Assembly (NCBI GenBank): GCA_041629655.1
Contig: JBFKMV010000005.1
Span: 1 to 57,008, forward strand
DNA from: JBFKMV01 sp041629655
GTDB taxonomy: Bacteria > Acidobacteriota > Polarisedimenticolia > Polarisedimenticolales > Polarisedimenticolaceae
Direction: 5' to 3'
Length of the DNA: 57,008 nt
Positions 10,189 to 18,614 of this stretch are shown in pieces (the stretch's first letter is position 1; every line of letters starts with the position of its first letter). The position numbers were made by a program, and so were the translations under genes. Below the pieces are notes generated by a model. It did not search any database and was not told the DNA's origin. It worked only from the letters and a program-made list of their open reading frames with translations.

Positions 10189-10568
10189 GCCCCGGCCCCG
10201 CCGCTTCCGCGGCCCCGCCGCGCCAGCAGCGCGCCGTAGATCGCGACGTTGAGCACCACCACCAGCGCGCCGAGCACGATCTGCGTGGTCCGGGTCAGCC
10301 CCGCGGGGTAGATCAGCGGGACGAGGTAATGCGCGATGAAGCCGCCCTCGTAGCCCTCGCCGCCCGCAAACACCCTGAGCCGCTTCTCCAGCGGCGTCAG
10401 CGGACAGACCCAGTCGCCGAACGAGATCATCGCCCCCCACAGCGCGGCCGGCACGTGCAGCCACGCCACGCGGCGCCAGCGCAACGCCAGCAACCCGCCC
10501 GTCGCGACGAACAGCACGAACAGGCCGTGGATCACGACGACGAAGTCGGCGGCCAACCGGTACAGCAC
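10185..10568 (-). CDS. DUF2784 inner-membrane protein
   Basis: This 127-residue protein has four likely membrane segments and the strongly conserved DUF2784 core: HGLFVLFVATGGLLALRW, AWLHVPAALWGAMI, CPLTPLEKRLR, GYEGGFIAHYLVPLIYP and GLTRTTQ. The function of the family is unknown. It starts with GTG at 10568, 28 bases after the ketoacyl-synthase gene, and is translationally coupled to the GNAT gene, so the three form one operon. Confidence 0.9.
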   Translation of the reverse strand: MLYRLAADFVVVIHGLFVLFVATGGLLALRWRRVAWLHVPAALWGAMISFGDWVCPLTPLEKRLRVFAGGEGYEGGFIAHYLVPLIYPAGLTRTTQIVLGALVVVLNVAIYGALLARRGRGSGGAGA

Positions 10569-10596
10569 GTCTCACCCGATCGAGGCGCCCGGCGTC

Positions 10597-11652
10597 TCAG
10601 TAGCGGTACAGCGCCGCGCCCCAGCTCAGCCCGCTGCCCAGCGCGACGAAGCAGACCAGGTCGCCCGGCTTCAGGTCCCGCGCGCGGCGCGCCTCGTGGA
10701 ACGCCATCGGCAGCGTGGCCGCGGTGGTGTTCCCGTACTGCTGGATGTTGTTGTAGACCTTGTCGTCGGGCAGGCCGAGCTTCTTCTGCACCGCCTCGTT
10801 GATGCGCAGGTTGGCCTGGTGCATGATCACCAGCCGCACGTCGGCCAGCGTGTACCCGTTGCGCTCGAGGATCGCCTCGACGGCCTCGGGCATCTTGGTC
10901 ACCGCCACGCGGAACACCTCGCGCCCCTGCACGATCGGCACCGTCGAGCCGTCCTCGTACATCCGCGGCTGGAAGTAATGCCGGTACGCGCTGCCGCCGG
11001 CCGGGACCCACATCTTGTCCCAGTACTCGCCGTCGGAGTGGACCATCACGTCCTCGATGCCGCCGTCGCCGCGCTCCTCGGCGCCGATCACGAACGCCCC
11101 GGCGCCGTCGCCGAACAACACCAGCCGGTCGCGGAACCGCGTGTTCCATTCGAACTCTTCCCGCGAAACCGGCCCGTCGCTGTCACCGAGGATCACGTCC
11201 CAGGAGCGGAACGGCATCAGGCCCGCGTGCACCTCGGCGCCGATCACCAGCACGTTGGCGTACTGCCGCGACCGGATCAGGGCGTCGGCGAGCTGCAGCC
11301 CCCACAGGAATCCCGCGCACTGCTGGCGAATGTCCAGGCACGGCACCCCCCGGACGCCCAGCTTGCGCTGGAACACCGGACCGGCGCCGGGAAAGTAGTA
11401 GTCCGGGGTCATCGTGGCGAAGACCACGTAGTCGAGGCCCTGCTTGTCCAGGCCCGCGTCGGCGAGCGCCGCCTCGGCGGCGGGCACCGCCACGTCGCTC
11501 GTCGCCTGGCCGATCGCGGTGAAGCGGCGGGTCTTGATCCCGGTGCGGTGGACGATCCACTCGTCACTGGTGTCCATCAGCCGGGACAACCGCTCGTTGT
11601 CCACGACCGTGGGCGGGACGTACATCCCGGTGCCCCTGATGACGGCGCGCAT
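10597..11652 (-). CDS. 3-oxoacyl-ACP synthase III (FabH-like)
   Basis: The 351-residue protein is a ketoacyl synthase III, which condenses an acyl-CoA with malonyl-ACP. The catalytic triad is visible: Cys112 (QQCAGFLWG), His278 (IMHQANLRI) and Asn308 (YGNTTAA). GDGAGAFVIG is the usual FabH glycine motif. It is longer than E. coli FabH (317 residues) because of inserts around residues 150-176 and 205-240. A TTG further upstream (11703) is part of a promoter -35 box, so the ATG at 11652 is preferred. No other fatty-acid gene is nearby, so this may be a specialised paralog rather than the housekeeping FabH. Confidence 0.9.
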   Translation of the reverse strand: MRAVIRGTGMYVPPTVVDNERLSRLMDTSDEWIVHRTGIKTRRFTAIGQATSDVAVPAAEAALADAGLDKQGLDYVVFATMTPDYYFPGAGPVFQRKLGVRGVPCLDIRQQCAGFLWGLQLADALIRSRQYANVLVIGAEVHAGLMPFRSWDVILGDSDGPVSREEFEWNTRFRDRLVLFGDGAGAFVIGAEERGDGGIEDVMVHSDGEYWDKMWVPAGGSAYRHYFQPRMYEDGSTVPIVQGREVFRVAVTKMPEAVEAILERNGYTLADVRLVIMHQANLRINEAVQKKLGLPDDKVYNNIQQYGNTTAATLPMAFHEARRARDLKPGDLVCFVALGSGLSWGAALYRY

Positions 11653-11673
11653 GTCGGCCCCCGAGTTCGCCGA

Positions 11674-11703
11674 ATTCTCCGCGACCGTGCGGATCGTTGT
11701 CAA
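11674..11703 (-). promoter_or_regulatory. Sigma-70-type promoter of the FabH-like operon
   Basis: On the minus strand a perfect -35 TTGACA (11703-11698) is followed after 18 bases by GAGAAT (11679-11674), which matches the -10 consensus at four of six positions. The predicted transcript starts about 15 bases before the ATG at 11652. It stands back to back with the plus-strand promoter at 11720. Confidence 0.6.
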
Positions 11704-11719
11704 ATCCGCGCGGGGGGTC

Positions 11720-11749
11720 TTGACACGGCTCGGCCGGTGCTCTTAGGGT
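11720..11749 (+). promoter_or_regulatory. Sigma-70-type promoter of the amidohydrolase operon
   Basis: A perfect -35 TTGACA (11720-11725) precedes a weak -10 TAGGGT (11744-11749) after 18 bases, 47 bases before the amidohydrolase start. It diverges from the promoter at 11674-11703, the two -35 boxes being only 16 bases apart. Confidence 0.5.
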
Positions 11750-11795
11750 AAGGCGCTCATCGACAGGTCGGGTTCGCACCGCCGGGGGGGAGAGC

Positions 11796-13505
11796 ATGCC
11801 GGGTCCTCGAACCGCCTTCGACGCCATTCCTGCGCGCGCACGCGCCGTCCTCGTGGCCCTGGGGCTGCTGCTGGCGATCGCGCCCGCGGCCGCCGAACGG
11901 CCGCAGGTCCACGCGATCGTCGGCGCGCACATCGTCACGGCGCCCGGGCAGGAGATCGACACGGGCACGATCGTGATCCGCGACGGGCTGATCGAGGCCG
12001 TCGGCGCCGCGGTGACGGTCCCCGCCGACGCGGTGGAGCTGGCCGGAGACGGATTGTGGATCTATCCGGGCTTCATCGACCCGGAGACCACGCTGGCCCA
12101 GCAGCAGGACTCCGCCGGCGATCGCGGCGGTGCCGGGGGCGGCTCGCCGTTCGGCCGCGCGCCGGAACGGACCTCGCCGGGTGCCGTGCACCCGTTGGAG
12201 CTCGTGCGCCCCGAGACGCGGGCCAGCCAGACGTTGCTGCCGTTCGACGGCGACCGCAAGCGCGAGGCGGAGCGGTATCGCGAGCAGGGCATCACGGCCG
12301 TGTTGACCGCGCCCGAATCCGGGGTGTTCCGTGGCTCCGGGGCGGTGATCCTGCTGGCCGACGACACACCGGTCCCCGAGCTGATCCTGCGCGACGACGT
12401 GGCCCAGCACATCGGTTTCCAGCGCGGACGTTTCGGCCGCGGCTACCCGACCAGCCTGATGGGCGCCGTGGCGACGATCCGGCAGGTGCTGCTGGATGCG
12501 CAACGGCACGCCGAGTGGACCGCCCGCTACGCCAAGCACCCGCGCGGGATGACGCGCCCGGAGCACGTCGCGGCCTACGAGGCGCTGTCCGGGCTGGTGG
12601 CCGGCACGCAAGCCGCGGTGTTCCACGCCGAATCCCCCGCCGACGTGCTGCTGGCCCACCGCCTCGCCGAGCAGTTCGGGCTGCGCGCGGTGGTCGCCGG
12701 TTCGGGTCACGAGTGGGAGATCGCCGGGGCGGTCGCGGCGACCCGGCGCTCGCTGATCCTGCCGCTGGGATTCCCCGACAAGCCCGAGGTGGACGAGGTC
12801 GAGGAGGCGCTGAACGTCCCGCTCGAAACCCTGCGGCGTTACACGGGGGCCGCCGCGGGCCCCGGACGGCTGCACCAGGCCGGCGTGCCGTTCGCGTTCA
12901 CCACGCGCGGGCTGAAGACGCTGTCCGATTTCCGCAAGCACCTGCGCAAGATCGTCGAGGCCGGGCTGCCGGAGAACGCGGCACTGGCGGCGCTGACCAC
13001 CGTTCCGGCGCAGCTGCTGGGCATCGACGCGATGGCCGGCACCCTGGAGCGCGGCAAGATCGCCAACCTGGTCGTGCTCGACGGGCCGCTGCTCGGCGAG
13101 GAGAGCAACGTCAGGCACGTGTTCGTGGACGGCGTGCAGTACCGGATGAAGGAGAAGAAGCTACCCAAGGGCGCCGACCCCGACGCGGTCGTCGACCCGC
13201 GCGGCGAGTGGACGGTGCTGTTCGAGTTCGGCGCGCGCACGATGGAGCGCAAGTGGACCATCGGCGGCGAGCGCGGAGCCTACACGGGCACGGCGGAGAC
13301 CCAGAGCGGCACCGTGTCGTTCGAGAGCGTCAAGCTCGAGGGCAACGTGCTGACGGTGATCTTTCCGGCGCGGGGGGGCCGCGGGCCCAGCGAGCTGACC
13401 GTGGTGATCCAGGGCGACTCGTTCGAGGGCTCGCTCGAGATGGGGCCGCGCAGCGCGCCGGTCAAGGGCACGCGGGTCGGCGGGCCGCAAGGGGGTGCGC
13501 GATGA
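11796..13505 (+). CDS. Secreted amidohydrolase-like protein, probably lacking the metal site
   Basis: The protein has 569 residues with a signal peptide (about 1-37, ending AAAERP). The small beta-sandwich of the amidohydrolase superfamily is seen (IVGAHIVTAPGQEIDTGTIVIRDGLIEAVG), and the C-terminal LLGIDAMAGTLERGKIANLVVLDG is typical of imidazolonepropionase-like members. However, the strand that should end in HxH reads GFIDPETT, so the first two metal ligands are missing; a lone His remains in VFHAES. Residues 440-569 form an extra C-terminal domain. The stop overlaps the start of the next amidohydrolase gene (ATGA). It is probably a non-catalytic partner of that protein. Confidence 0.8.
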   Translation: MPGPRTAFDAIPARARAVLVALGLLLAIAPAAAERPQVHAIVGAHIVTAPGQEIDTGTIVIRDGLIEAVGAAVTVPADAVELAGDGLWIYPGFIDPETTLAQQQDSAGDRGGAGGGSPFGRAPERTSPGAVHPLELVRPETRASQTLLPFDGDRKREAERYREQGITAVLTAPESGVFRGSGAVILLADDTPVPELILRDDVAQHIGFQRGRFGRGYPTSLMGAVATIRQVLLDAQRHAEWTARYAKHPRGMTRPEHVAAYEALSGLVAGTQAAVFHAESPADVLLAHRLAEQFGLRAVVAGSGHEWEIAGAVAATRRSLILPLGFPDKPEVDEVEEALNVPLETLRRYTGAAAGPGRLHQAGVPFAFTTRGLKTLSDFRKHLRKIVEAGLPENAALAALTTVPAQLLGIDAMAGTLERGKIANLVVLDGPLLGEESNVRHVFVDGVQYRMKEKKLPKGADPDAVVDPRGEWTVLFEFGARTMERKWTIGGERGAYTGTAETQSGTVSFESVKLEGNVLTVIFPARGGRGPSELTVVIQGDSFEGSLEMGPRSAPVKGTRVGGPQGGAR

Positions 13506-16252
13506 GCGCGCGCAGGATCCGGTTCCGGGGATTCCGGGCGCCGCTCGGCGCGTGGGTGCTGCTGGCCCTGCTCCCGGCGGCGGCGGCGGCGGCGGAGCGC
13601 GAGGTCTGGGAGGCCGCGGACAAGCCCGCCGGCACGACGCTGTTCAAGGGCGCGACGGTCTGGACCCAGGGCTCCCAGGGAGTGCTGGAGAACGCCGACG
13701 TGCTGGTGCGCGACGGCAAGATCGCGCGCGTCGGCCGGGGGCTCGACGCCCCGCGGGGTGCCGTGGTCGTCGATGCCGCCGGCAAGCACCTCACGCCCGG
13801 CCTGATCGACTGCCACAGCCACACCGCGATCCGCGGCGGGGTCAACGAGGGCTCGAACAACGTCACGGCCGAGGTGCGGATCCAGGACGTCGTCGACCCC
13901 GACGACATCAACCTCTACCGGCAGCTCGCGGGCGGGCTGACGGCGGCGCACCTGCTGCACGGCTCGGCCAACTCGATCGGCGGACAGGACGCGGTGATCA
14001 AGCTGCGCTGGCACTCGACGCGGGACGCGCTGCTGGTCCCCGACGCCTGGCAGGGGATCAAGTTCGCGCTGGGCGAGAATCCCAAGCGCTCCAACTTCCG
14101 CAACCCCAACTTCCCGCAGCGCTACCCCAACACGCGGATGGGCGTCAACCAGTCGATCCGCGAGGCGTTCCTCGCCGCGCGGGACTACCGGCGCGAATGG
14201 GACGCCTACCGCAAGCTGCCGCGCGCCGAGCAGGAGCGCCGCGAGCCGCCGCGGCGGGACCTCCAGGCCGAGACGGTGCTGGAGATCCTCGAGGGCCAGC
14301 GCCGCATCCACAGCCACTCCTACCGCCAGGACGAGATCCTGGCGCTGCTGCGCCTGGCCGAGGAGTTCGGCGTGACCATCGCCACCTTCCAGCACGTGCT
14401 GGAGGGTTACAAGGTGGCCGACGAGCTGGCGGCCCACGGCGCCGGCGCCTCGACCTTCAGCGACTGGTGGGCCTACAAGCTCGAGGCCTACGACGCGATC
14501 CCGTACAACGGGGCGCTGATGCACGACCGCGGCGTCGTGGTCACGTTCAATTCCGACTCGTCGGAGCTGGCGCGCCGGATGAACCTCGAGGCGGCCAAGG
14601 CGGTCAAGTACGGCGGTGTGGACGAGCAAGCCGCGTTGAGCTTCGTCACGCTCAACGCCGCCAGGCAGGTCGGCATCGACCACCGCACGGGCTCGCTGGA
14701 ACCGGGCAAGGACGCCGACCTGGTGGTCTGGTCGGGACACCCGCTGAGCGTCTACTCGATCGTCGAGCAGACCTGGGTCGACGGCGTGCGCGAGTTCGAC
14801 CGCGCCCAGGACCTGGCGATGCGCGACGGCGTGGAGCAGGAGCGGGCCGCGCTGATCGAGCGCGTCAAGCAGGGTGACCAGCCGAAGGACTCCGCGGGGC
14901 AGGATGACCAGGAGCCGGAAGCCGGTGCCGACGAGGAAGGCGACGCCCTGCTGCAGGGCGAGCCGCTGTTCGCCCCCCGGCCGGTGGCCTACACCGACCG
15001 GCTGGCCTCGCTCGGCGGCGCGGTCTCGATCGTCGGCGCGACCGTCCACAGCATGCGCGGCGAGCCGATCGCGGGCGGCACGGTGTCGTTCCGCGACGGC
15101 CGGATCGTCGAGGTCGGGGCGGGGCTGCCTCCCCTGCCGGGCGCGCGGGTGATCGACGCCGCGGGCAAGCACGTCTACCCGGGCCTGATCGACGCCAACA
15201 GCGTGCTGGGGCTGACCGAGATCGGCTCGGTGGCGGGCAGCGTCGACATCAGCGAGATCGGCGACGTCAACCCCGAGGTCAACCCGGCGATCGCGATCAA
15301 CCCCGATTCCGAGCTGATCCCGGTGACCCGCGCCAACGGGCTGACCCACGCGCTGGTCGTGCCCGACGGCGGGCTGGTGCGCGGCTCGTCGGCCCTGACG
15401 CGGCTGGACGGCTGGACCTGGGAGGACCTCGAGGCGTCGTCGCCGGTGGCGATGCACGTCAGCTGGCCGTCGTTCCGCATCCGCACCTTCTCGTTCTTCG
15501 GCCCGCCGCCGTCCCGCGAGGACCAGGAGAAACAGCGCGACGAACGGCTGGAGAAGATCAAGCAGGTCTTCGAGGACGCGCGGGCCTACCGCACGGCCAA
15601 GCAGGCCACGGGCCGGGGCGGCAAGCCGTTCGACGTCGATCCCAAGTTCGAGGCGATGCTGCCGGTGCTGGACGGCACCCTGCCGGTGATCGTCCACGCC
15701 AGCGAGATCCGGCAGATCCGGAGCGCCATCGAGTGGGCCGGCGAGGAGGGCCTGCGGCTGATCGTGGCCGGCGACGACGACCTGTGGCGCGCCGCGGAGC
15801 TGCTCGCGGCGCGCAACGTGCCGGTGCTGTTGACCAGCGTGCTGTCGCTGCCCTCGCGGCGCGACGAGCCGTACGACACGGCGTACACCAACGCCGCGAA
15901 GCTCCACCGGGCCGGCGTGCGATTCGCGTTCGCCGGCGGCGGGAGCGGGTTCGGGGCCGCCAACGCCCGGAACCTGCCCTACCACGCCGCGATGGCGGTG
16001 GCGTTCGGCTTGCCGCGGGACGAGGCGTTGCGCGCGCTGACCCTGTACCCGGCGGAGATCCTCGGGCTCGACGCGGCGCTCGGATCGATCGAGCCGGGCA
16101 AGTCGGCGAGCCTGTTCATCGCCGACGGCGACCCGCTGGAGATCCGCACCAACGTCGAACGGGTGTTCGTGGACGGCCGCGAGCACGACCCGCGGGACAA
16201 CCGGCACCACCGGCTGTACGAGCGCTACGCCAATCGGCCCAAGCCGGACTAG
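13502..16252 (+). CDS. Secreted double-module amidohydrolase (one intact, one degenerate module)
   Basis: This 916-residue protein begins with a signal peptide (to about residue 31). Module 1 (about 45-445) has the full metal-dependent hydrolase signature: LIDCHSHT (His105, His107), further histidines in HSHSYRQDE and FQHVLEGYK, and the aspartate in FNSDSSE. It ends with the TGSLEPGKDADLVVWSG motif. An acidic linker (about 460-485) leads to module 2 (about 505-900), which repeats the fold (IDAAGKHVYPGLIDANS, LGSIEPGKSASLFIADG) but has lost HxH. Members hydrolyse amide or ring C-N bonds in the periplasm; the substrate is unknown. It is coupled to the preceding degenerate paralog. Confidence 0.88.
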   Translation: MSARRIRFRGFRAPLGAWVLLALLPAAAAAAEREVWEAADKPAGTTLFKGATVWTQGSQGVLENADVLVRDGKIARVGRGLDAPRGAVVVDAAGKHLTPGLIDCHSHTAIRGGVNEGSNNVTAEVRIQDVVDPDDINLYRQLAGGLTAAHLLHGSANSIGGQDAVIKLRWHSTRDALLVPDAWQGIKFALGENPKRSNFRNPNFPQRYPNTRMGVNQSIREAFLAARDYRREWDAYRKLPRAEQERREPPRRDLQAETVLEILEGQRRIHSHSYRQDEILALLRLAEEFGVTIATFQHVLEGYKVADELAAHGAGASTFSDWWAYKLEAYDAIPYNGALMHDRGVVVTFNSDSSELARRMNLEAAKAVKYGGVDEQAALSFVTLNAARQVGIDHRTGSLEPGKDADLVVWSGHPLSVYSIVEQTWVDGVREFDRAQDLAMRDGVEQERAALIERVKQGDQPKDSAGQDDQEPEAGADEEGDALLQGEPLFAPRPVAYTDRLASLGGAVSIVGATVHSMRGEPIAGGTVSFRDGRIVEVGAGLPPLPGARVIDAAGKHVYPGLIDANSVLGLTEIGSVAGSVDISEIGDVNPEVNPAIAINPDSELIPVTRANGLTHALVVPDGGLVRGSSALTRLDGWTWEDLEASSPVAMHVSWPSFRIRTFSFFGPPPSREDQEKQRDERLEKIKQVFEDARAYRTAKQATGRGGKPFDVDPKFEAMLPVLDGTLPVIVHASEIRQIRSAIEWAGEEGLRLIVAGDDDLWRAAELLAARNVPVLLTSVLSLPSRRDEPYDTAYTNAAKLHRAGVRFAFAGGGSGFGAANARNLPYHAAMAVAFGLPRDEALRALTLYPAEILGLDAALGSIEPGKSASLFIADGDPLEIRTNVERVFVDGREHDPRDNRHHRLYERYANRPKPD

Positions 16253-16424
16253 CCGCGCCCCGGCGTCGCCGACGAGGGGCCCACGGCGACCCGGACAGTC
16301 GGACCATCCGGGCCGCCGCGGCGGTCGGCCATTCCGTCGTTCCCGGGTCGAGCATTCTCGCTCGTGACGGACTTGCCGGGAATCTGACACCACCCGACGG
16401 CTTCGCGCGTCATGCAAACGCATC

Positions 16425-16468
16425 AGCAAGCGGACCGGCCCGGTCCGCAGGCCGCCCTGCTTGCTTTT
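16425..16468 (+). terminator. Nested hairpin followed by TTTT, probable terminator or leader structure
   Basis: In the 281-base gap 16253-16533, arms GCGGACCG (16430-16437) and CGGTCCGC (16441-16448) pair perfectly around a three-base loop. A second pair AGCAA (16425-16429) and TTGCT (16461-16465) encloses them and runs into TTTT. It lies 170 bases after the amidohydrolase stop and 66 bases before the symporter operon. It may end the first transcript or act in the leader of the second. Confidence 0.5.
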
Positions 16469-16533
16469 CGGGCGCCGTTCGCATACAGAACAGCCGTCGG
16501 CCCGACCGCGGCGACCCGCGGGGGAACGCCAGC

Positions 16534-16728
16534 ATGGACGCCTACCTCTACCAGTATCTCGTCGGCGGGACGGTCTTCGCGGCCGGCATGATCGTGGCCT
16601 GGCGGACCGGCCAGCTGGGCCTGCAGGCGGGTCGGCCCCGGCGACGCCTGCTGGTGCTGCTGGGCGGCCTGGCCTTCTTCGCGACGCTCCAGGCCGGACT
16701 GCTGTTGCTCGACGCGGTGCTGTCGTGA
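16534..16728 (+). CDS. Small two-helix membrane protein, likely symporter accessory subunit
   Basis: The 64-residue protein has two hydrophobic segments (about 7-23 and 39-62) joined by a basic loop (GRPRRR). That predicts a hairpin in the inner membrane with the loop in the cytoplasm. I recognise no named family. Its TGA overlaps the GTG of the symporter gene (GTGA), the pattern seen for small subunits encoded just before some sodium:solute symporters. The start ATG at 16534 has a GGGGAA-type site. A role in folding or activity of the symporter is inferred from the coupling alone. Confidence 0.7.
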   Translation: MDAYLYQYLVGGTVFAAGMIVAWRTGQLGLQAGRPRRRLLVLLGGLAFFATLQAGLLLLDAVLS

Positions 16729-18614
16729 GCGAGGCCGCCGGGGTCGGCCTGCTCGACGGTCTGGTGATCGCCGTCTACTTCGTCGCGATCGTCGGCTTCG
16801 GCGCGGCGCTGGGCCGGTTCACCACCACGACCCGCGATTTCTTCCTCGCCGGCCAGCGCTTTCCGGCCGTGCTGGTGGCGTTCTCCTGCGTCGCGACCGT
16901 CGTCGGGTCGTACTCGTTCGTGAAGTACTCCGCGGCCGGCTACCAGTACGGCCTCTCCAGCTCCCAGACCTACCTCAACGACTGGTTCTGGATGCCGCTG
17001 TTCCTGTTCGGGTGGCTGCCGATCCTGTACGCGGCGCGCATCCTGTCCGTCCCGGAGTATTTCCACCGCCGCTTCGACCGGCGCACCGGCGTGGCGGCGA
17101 CCGCGGTGCTGTTGCTGTACCTCGTCGGCTACATCGGGATCAACCTGTTCACGATCGGCCGCGCGCTGGAGGCGCTGTTCGGTGTCGACCTGTTCGTGAT
17201 GGCCCTGGTGGTCACGGCGCTGTGCATGGTCTACGAATGGACCGGCGGGCAGACCTCGGTGATCTTCACCGACCTGTTCCAGGGCGGGCTGCTGCTGGTC
17301 GCGGGACTGCTGATCGCGGGGCTCGGACTGTGGCATCTCGGCGGGTTCGGCGAGTTCGCGCGGCTGCTGCCCGCAGGGCAGCTGCGGCCGCTGGCCGACT
17401 TCAACGACTCGTCCCGCTTCAACTTCGTCGGCATCTTCTGGCAGGACGGGCTGGCCGGGGGCGTCGCGTTCTACTTCATGAACCAGGGCATGCTGATGCG
17501 GTTCATGTCGGCGCGCTCGGTGGCGCACGGCCGGCGCGCCGCGGCGCTGGTGCTGATCGTGCTGATGCCGCTGGCCGCGATCGCGGTCTCGGGGGCGGGC
17601 TGGATCGGCTCGGCGATGACGGCCGCGGGCGAGTTGCCCGCGGACACCGCACCCGACGAGGTGTTCGTGCGGGTGACGCGGATGCTTGCCGTCCCCGGCG
17701 TGTTCGGGATCGTGATGGCGGCGCTGCTGGCGGCGTTGATGTCGACCGCGGACACGTTGATCAACGCGTCGTCGGCGCTGCTGGTCAACGACGTCTACCG
17801 GCCGTTCATCCGCCGCGGCCGCAGCGAGCGACACTACCTGGCCGCCGCACGCTGGACCTCGCTGCTGGCGGCGGCCGCCGGCCTGAGTTTGGTGCCGTTG
17901 TACGACAGCTTCGGCACGATCTACGAGGCCCACGGAGCCTTCACCGCCGCGATCACCCCGCCGATGGCGGTGGCGCTGTTGCTGGCGTTCCTGTGGCGCC
18001 GCTTCACTCCGGCGGCGGCCCTGGCGACGCTGGTCGGAGGCACGGCACTGATGTTCGTGTCGGTGCGCTTCCCCGCGCTGGTGGAGCCGTTCGCGCACGG
18101 CGTGCCGCCCGACGGCGGCTACAAGTACATCCGTGCCTGCTACGGGGTGGCGGTGTCGCTGGCGATCGCGCTCGCCGTGACCCCGTTCACGCGCCCGCGC
18201 GAGGCGAGCGAGATCGAGGGGCTGACGGTCTGGACGCTGCCGGGCTGGCTGGTGCGCCGCGTCGGGCGCGCCCGCGAACGCGGGGTCCGCCTCCGCGCGC
18301 GGGCCCGGACGCTGGACGGGCCCGAGGAGGCGCGGGCCGTGGCGCAGTGCGGCGAAACGTCCGAGCCCCCGCTGGTCCTGCATCCGGCGGCGATGGCGAT
18401 GCTCGACGCGGGCGCCGGGGAGACGGTCTTCGTCAACGACCGCCGCTGGTGGCTCGGCGGTCTGCGCTCGGCACGCTGCACGCTGACGCCGGTCGAGGGC
18501 GCCGGCCGCGCGATGCAGGCACACGAGCCGGTGCTGCTCGGCCTGCCGGAGCGGATGATGCAGCGCAACGGCTGGCGCGACGGGCAGCCGGTCACCGTCG
18601 AGGTGCTCGATTGA
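16725..18614 (+). CDS. Sodium:solute symporter (SSS/SLC5 family) with C-terminal soluble domain
   Basis: This 629-residue transporter begins with GTG at 16725. The family core is clear: DGLVIAVYFVAIVGFG (TM1), TTTTRDFFLAGQ, and ALMSTADTLINASSALLVND, the region holding a sodium-site serine. About 12-13 membrane segments end near residue 488. The last 140 residues form a soluble cytoplasmic part with a short beta-rich unit (LHPAAMAMLDAGAGETVFVN ... GWRDGQPVTVEVLD) that I cannot assign; it faintly resembles a beta-barrel. The substrate is unknown. It is coupled upstream to the small membrane protein and downstream to the glycerol-1-phosphate dehydrogenase. Confidence 0.9.
   Translation: MSEAAGVGLLDGLVIAVYFVAIVGFGAALGRFTTTTRDFFLAGQRFPAVLVAFSCVATVVGSYSFVKYSAAGYQYGLSSSQTYLNDWFWMPLFLFGWLPILYAARILSVPEYFHRRFDRRTGVAATAVLLLYLVGYIGINLFTIGRALEALFGVDLFVMALVVTALCMVYEWTGGQTSVIFTDLFQGGLLLVAGLLIAGLGLWHLGGFGEFARLLPAGQLRPLADFNDSSRFNFVGIFWQDGLAGGVAFYFMNQGMLMRFMSARSVAHGRRAAALVLIVLMPLAAIAVSGAGWIGSAMTAAGELPADTAPDEVFVRVTRMLAVPGVFGIVMAALLAALMSTADTLINASSALLVNDVYRPFIRRGRSERHYLAAARWTSLLAAAAGLSLVPLYDSFGTIYEAHGAFTAAITPPMAVALLLAFLWRRFTPAAALATLVGGTALMFVSVRFPALVEPFAHGVPPDGGYKYIRACYGVAVSLAIALAVTPFTRPREASEIEGLTVWTLPGWLVRRVGRARERGVRLRARARTLDGPEEARAVAQCGETSEPPLVLHPAAMAMLDAGAGETVFVNDRRWWLGGLRSARCTLTPVEGAGRAMQAHEPVLLGLPERMMQRNGWRDGQPVTVEVLD

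Noticed and set aside
12056..16252. 1398-codon plus-strand frame as one protein
   Set aside because: The first part overlaps the degenerate amidohydrolase gene in another frame and encodes Arg-rich shadow sequence; the signal peptide and ATGA junction place the real start at 13502.
13280..16429. 1049-codon open frame on the minus strand
   Set aside because: It is the antisense shadow of the amidohydrolase genes. In very GC-rich DNA the frame opposite to a real gene rarely meets a stop, and its protein is a low-complexity Arg/Ala/Val/His mix with no motif.
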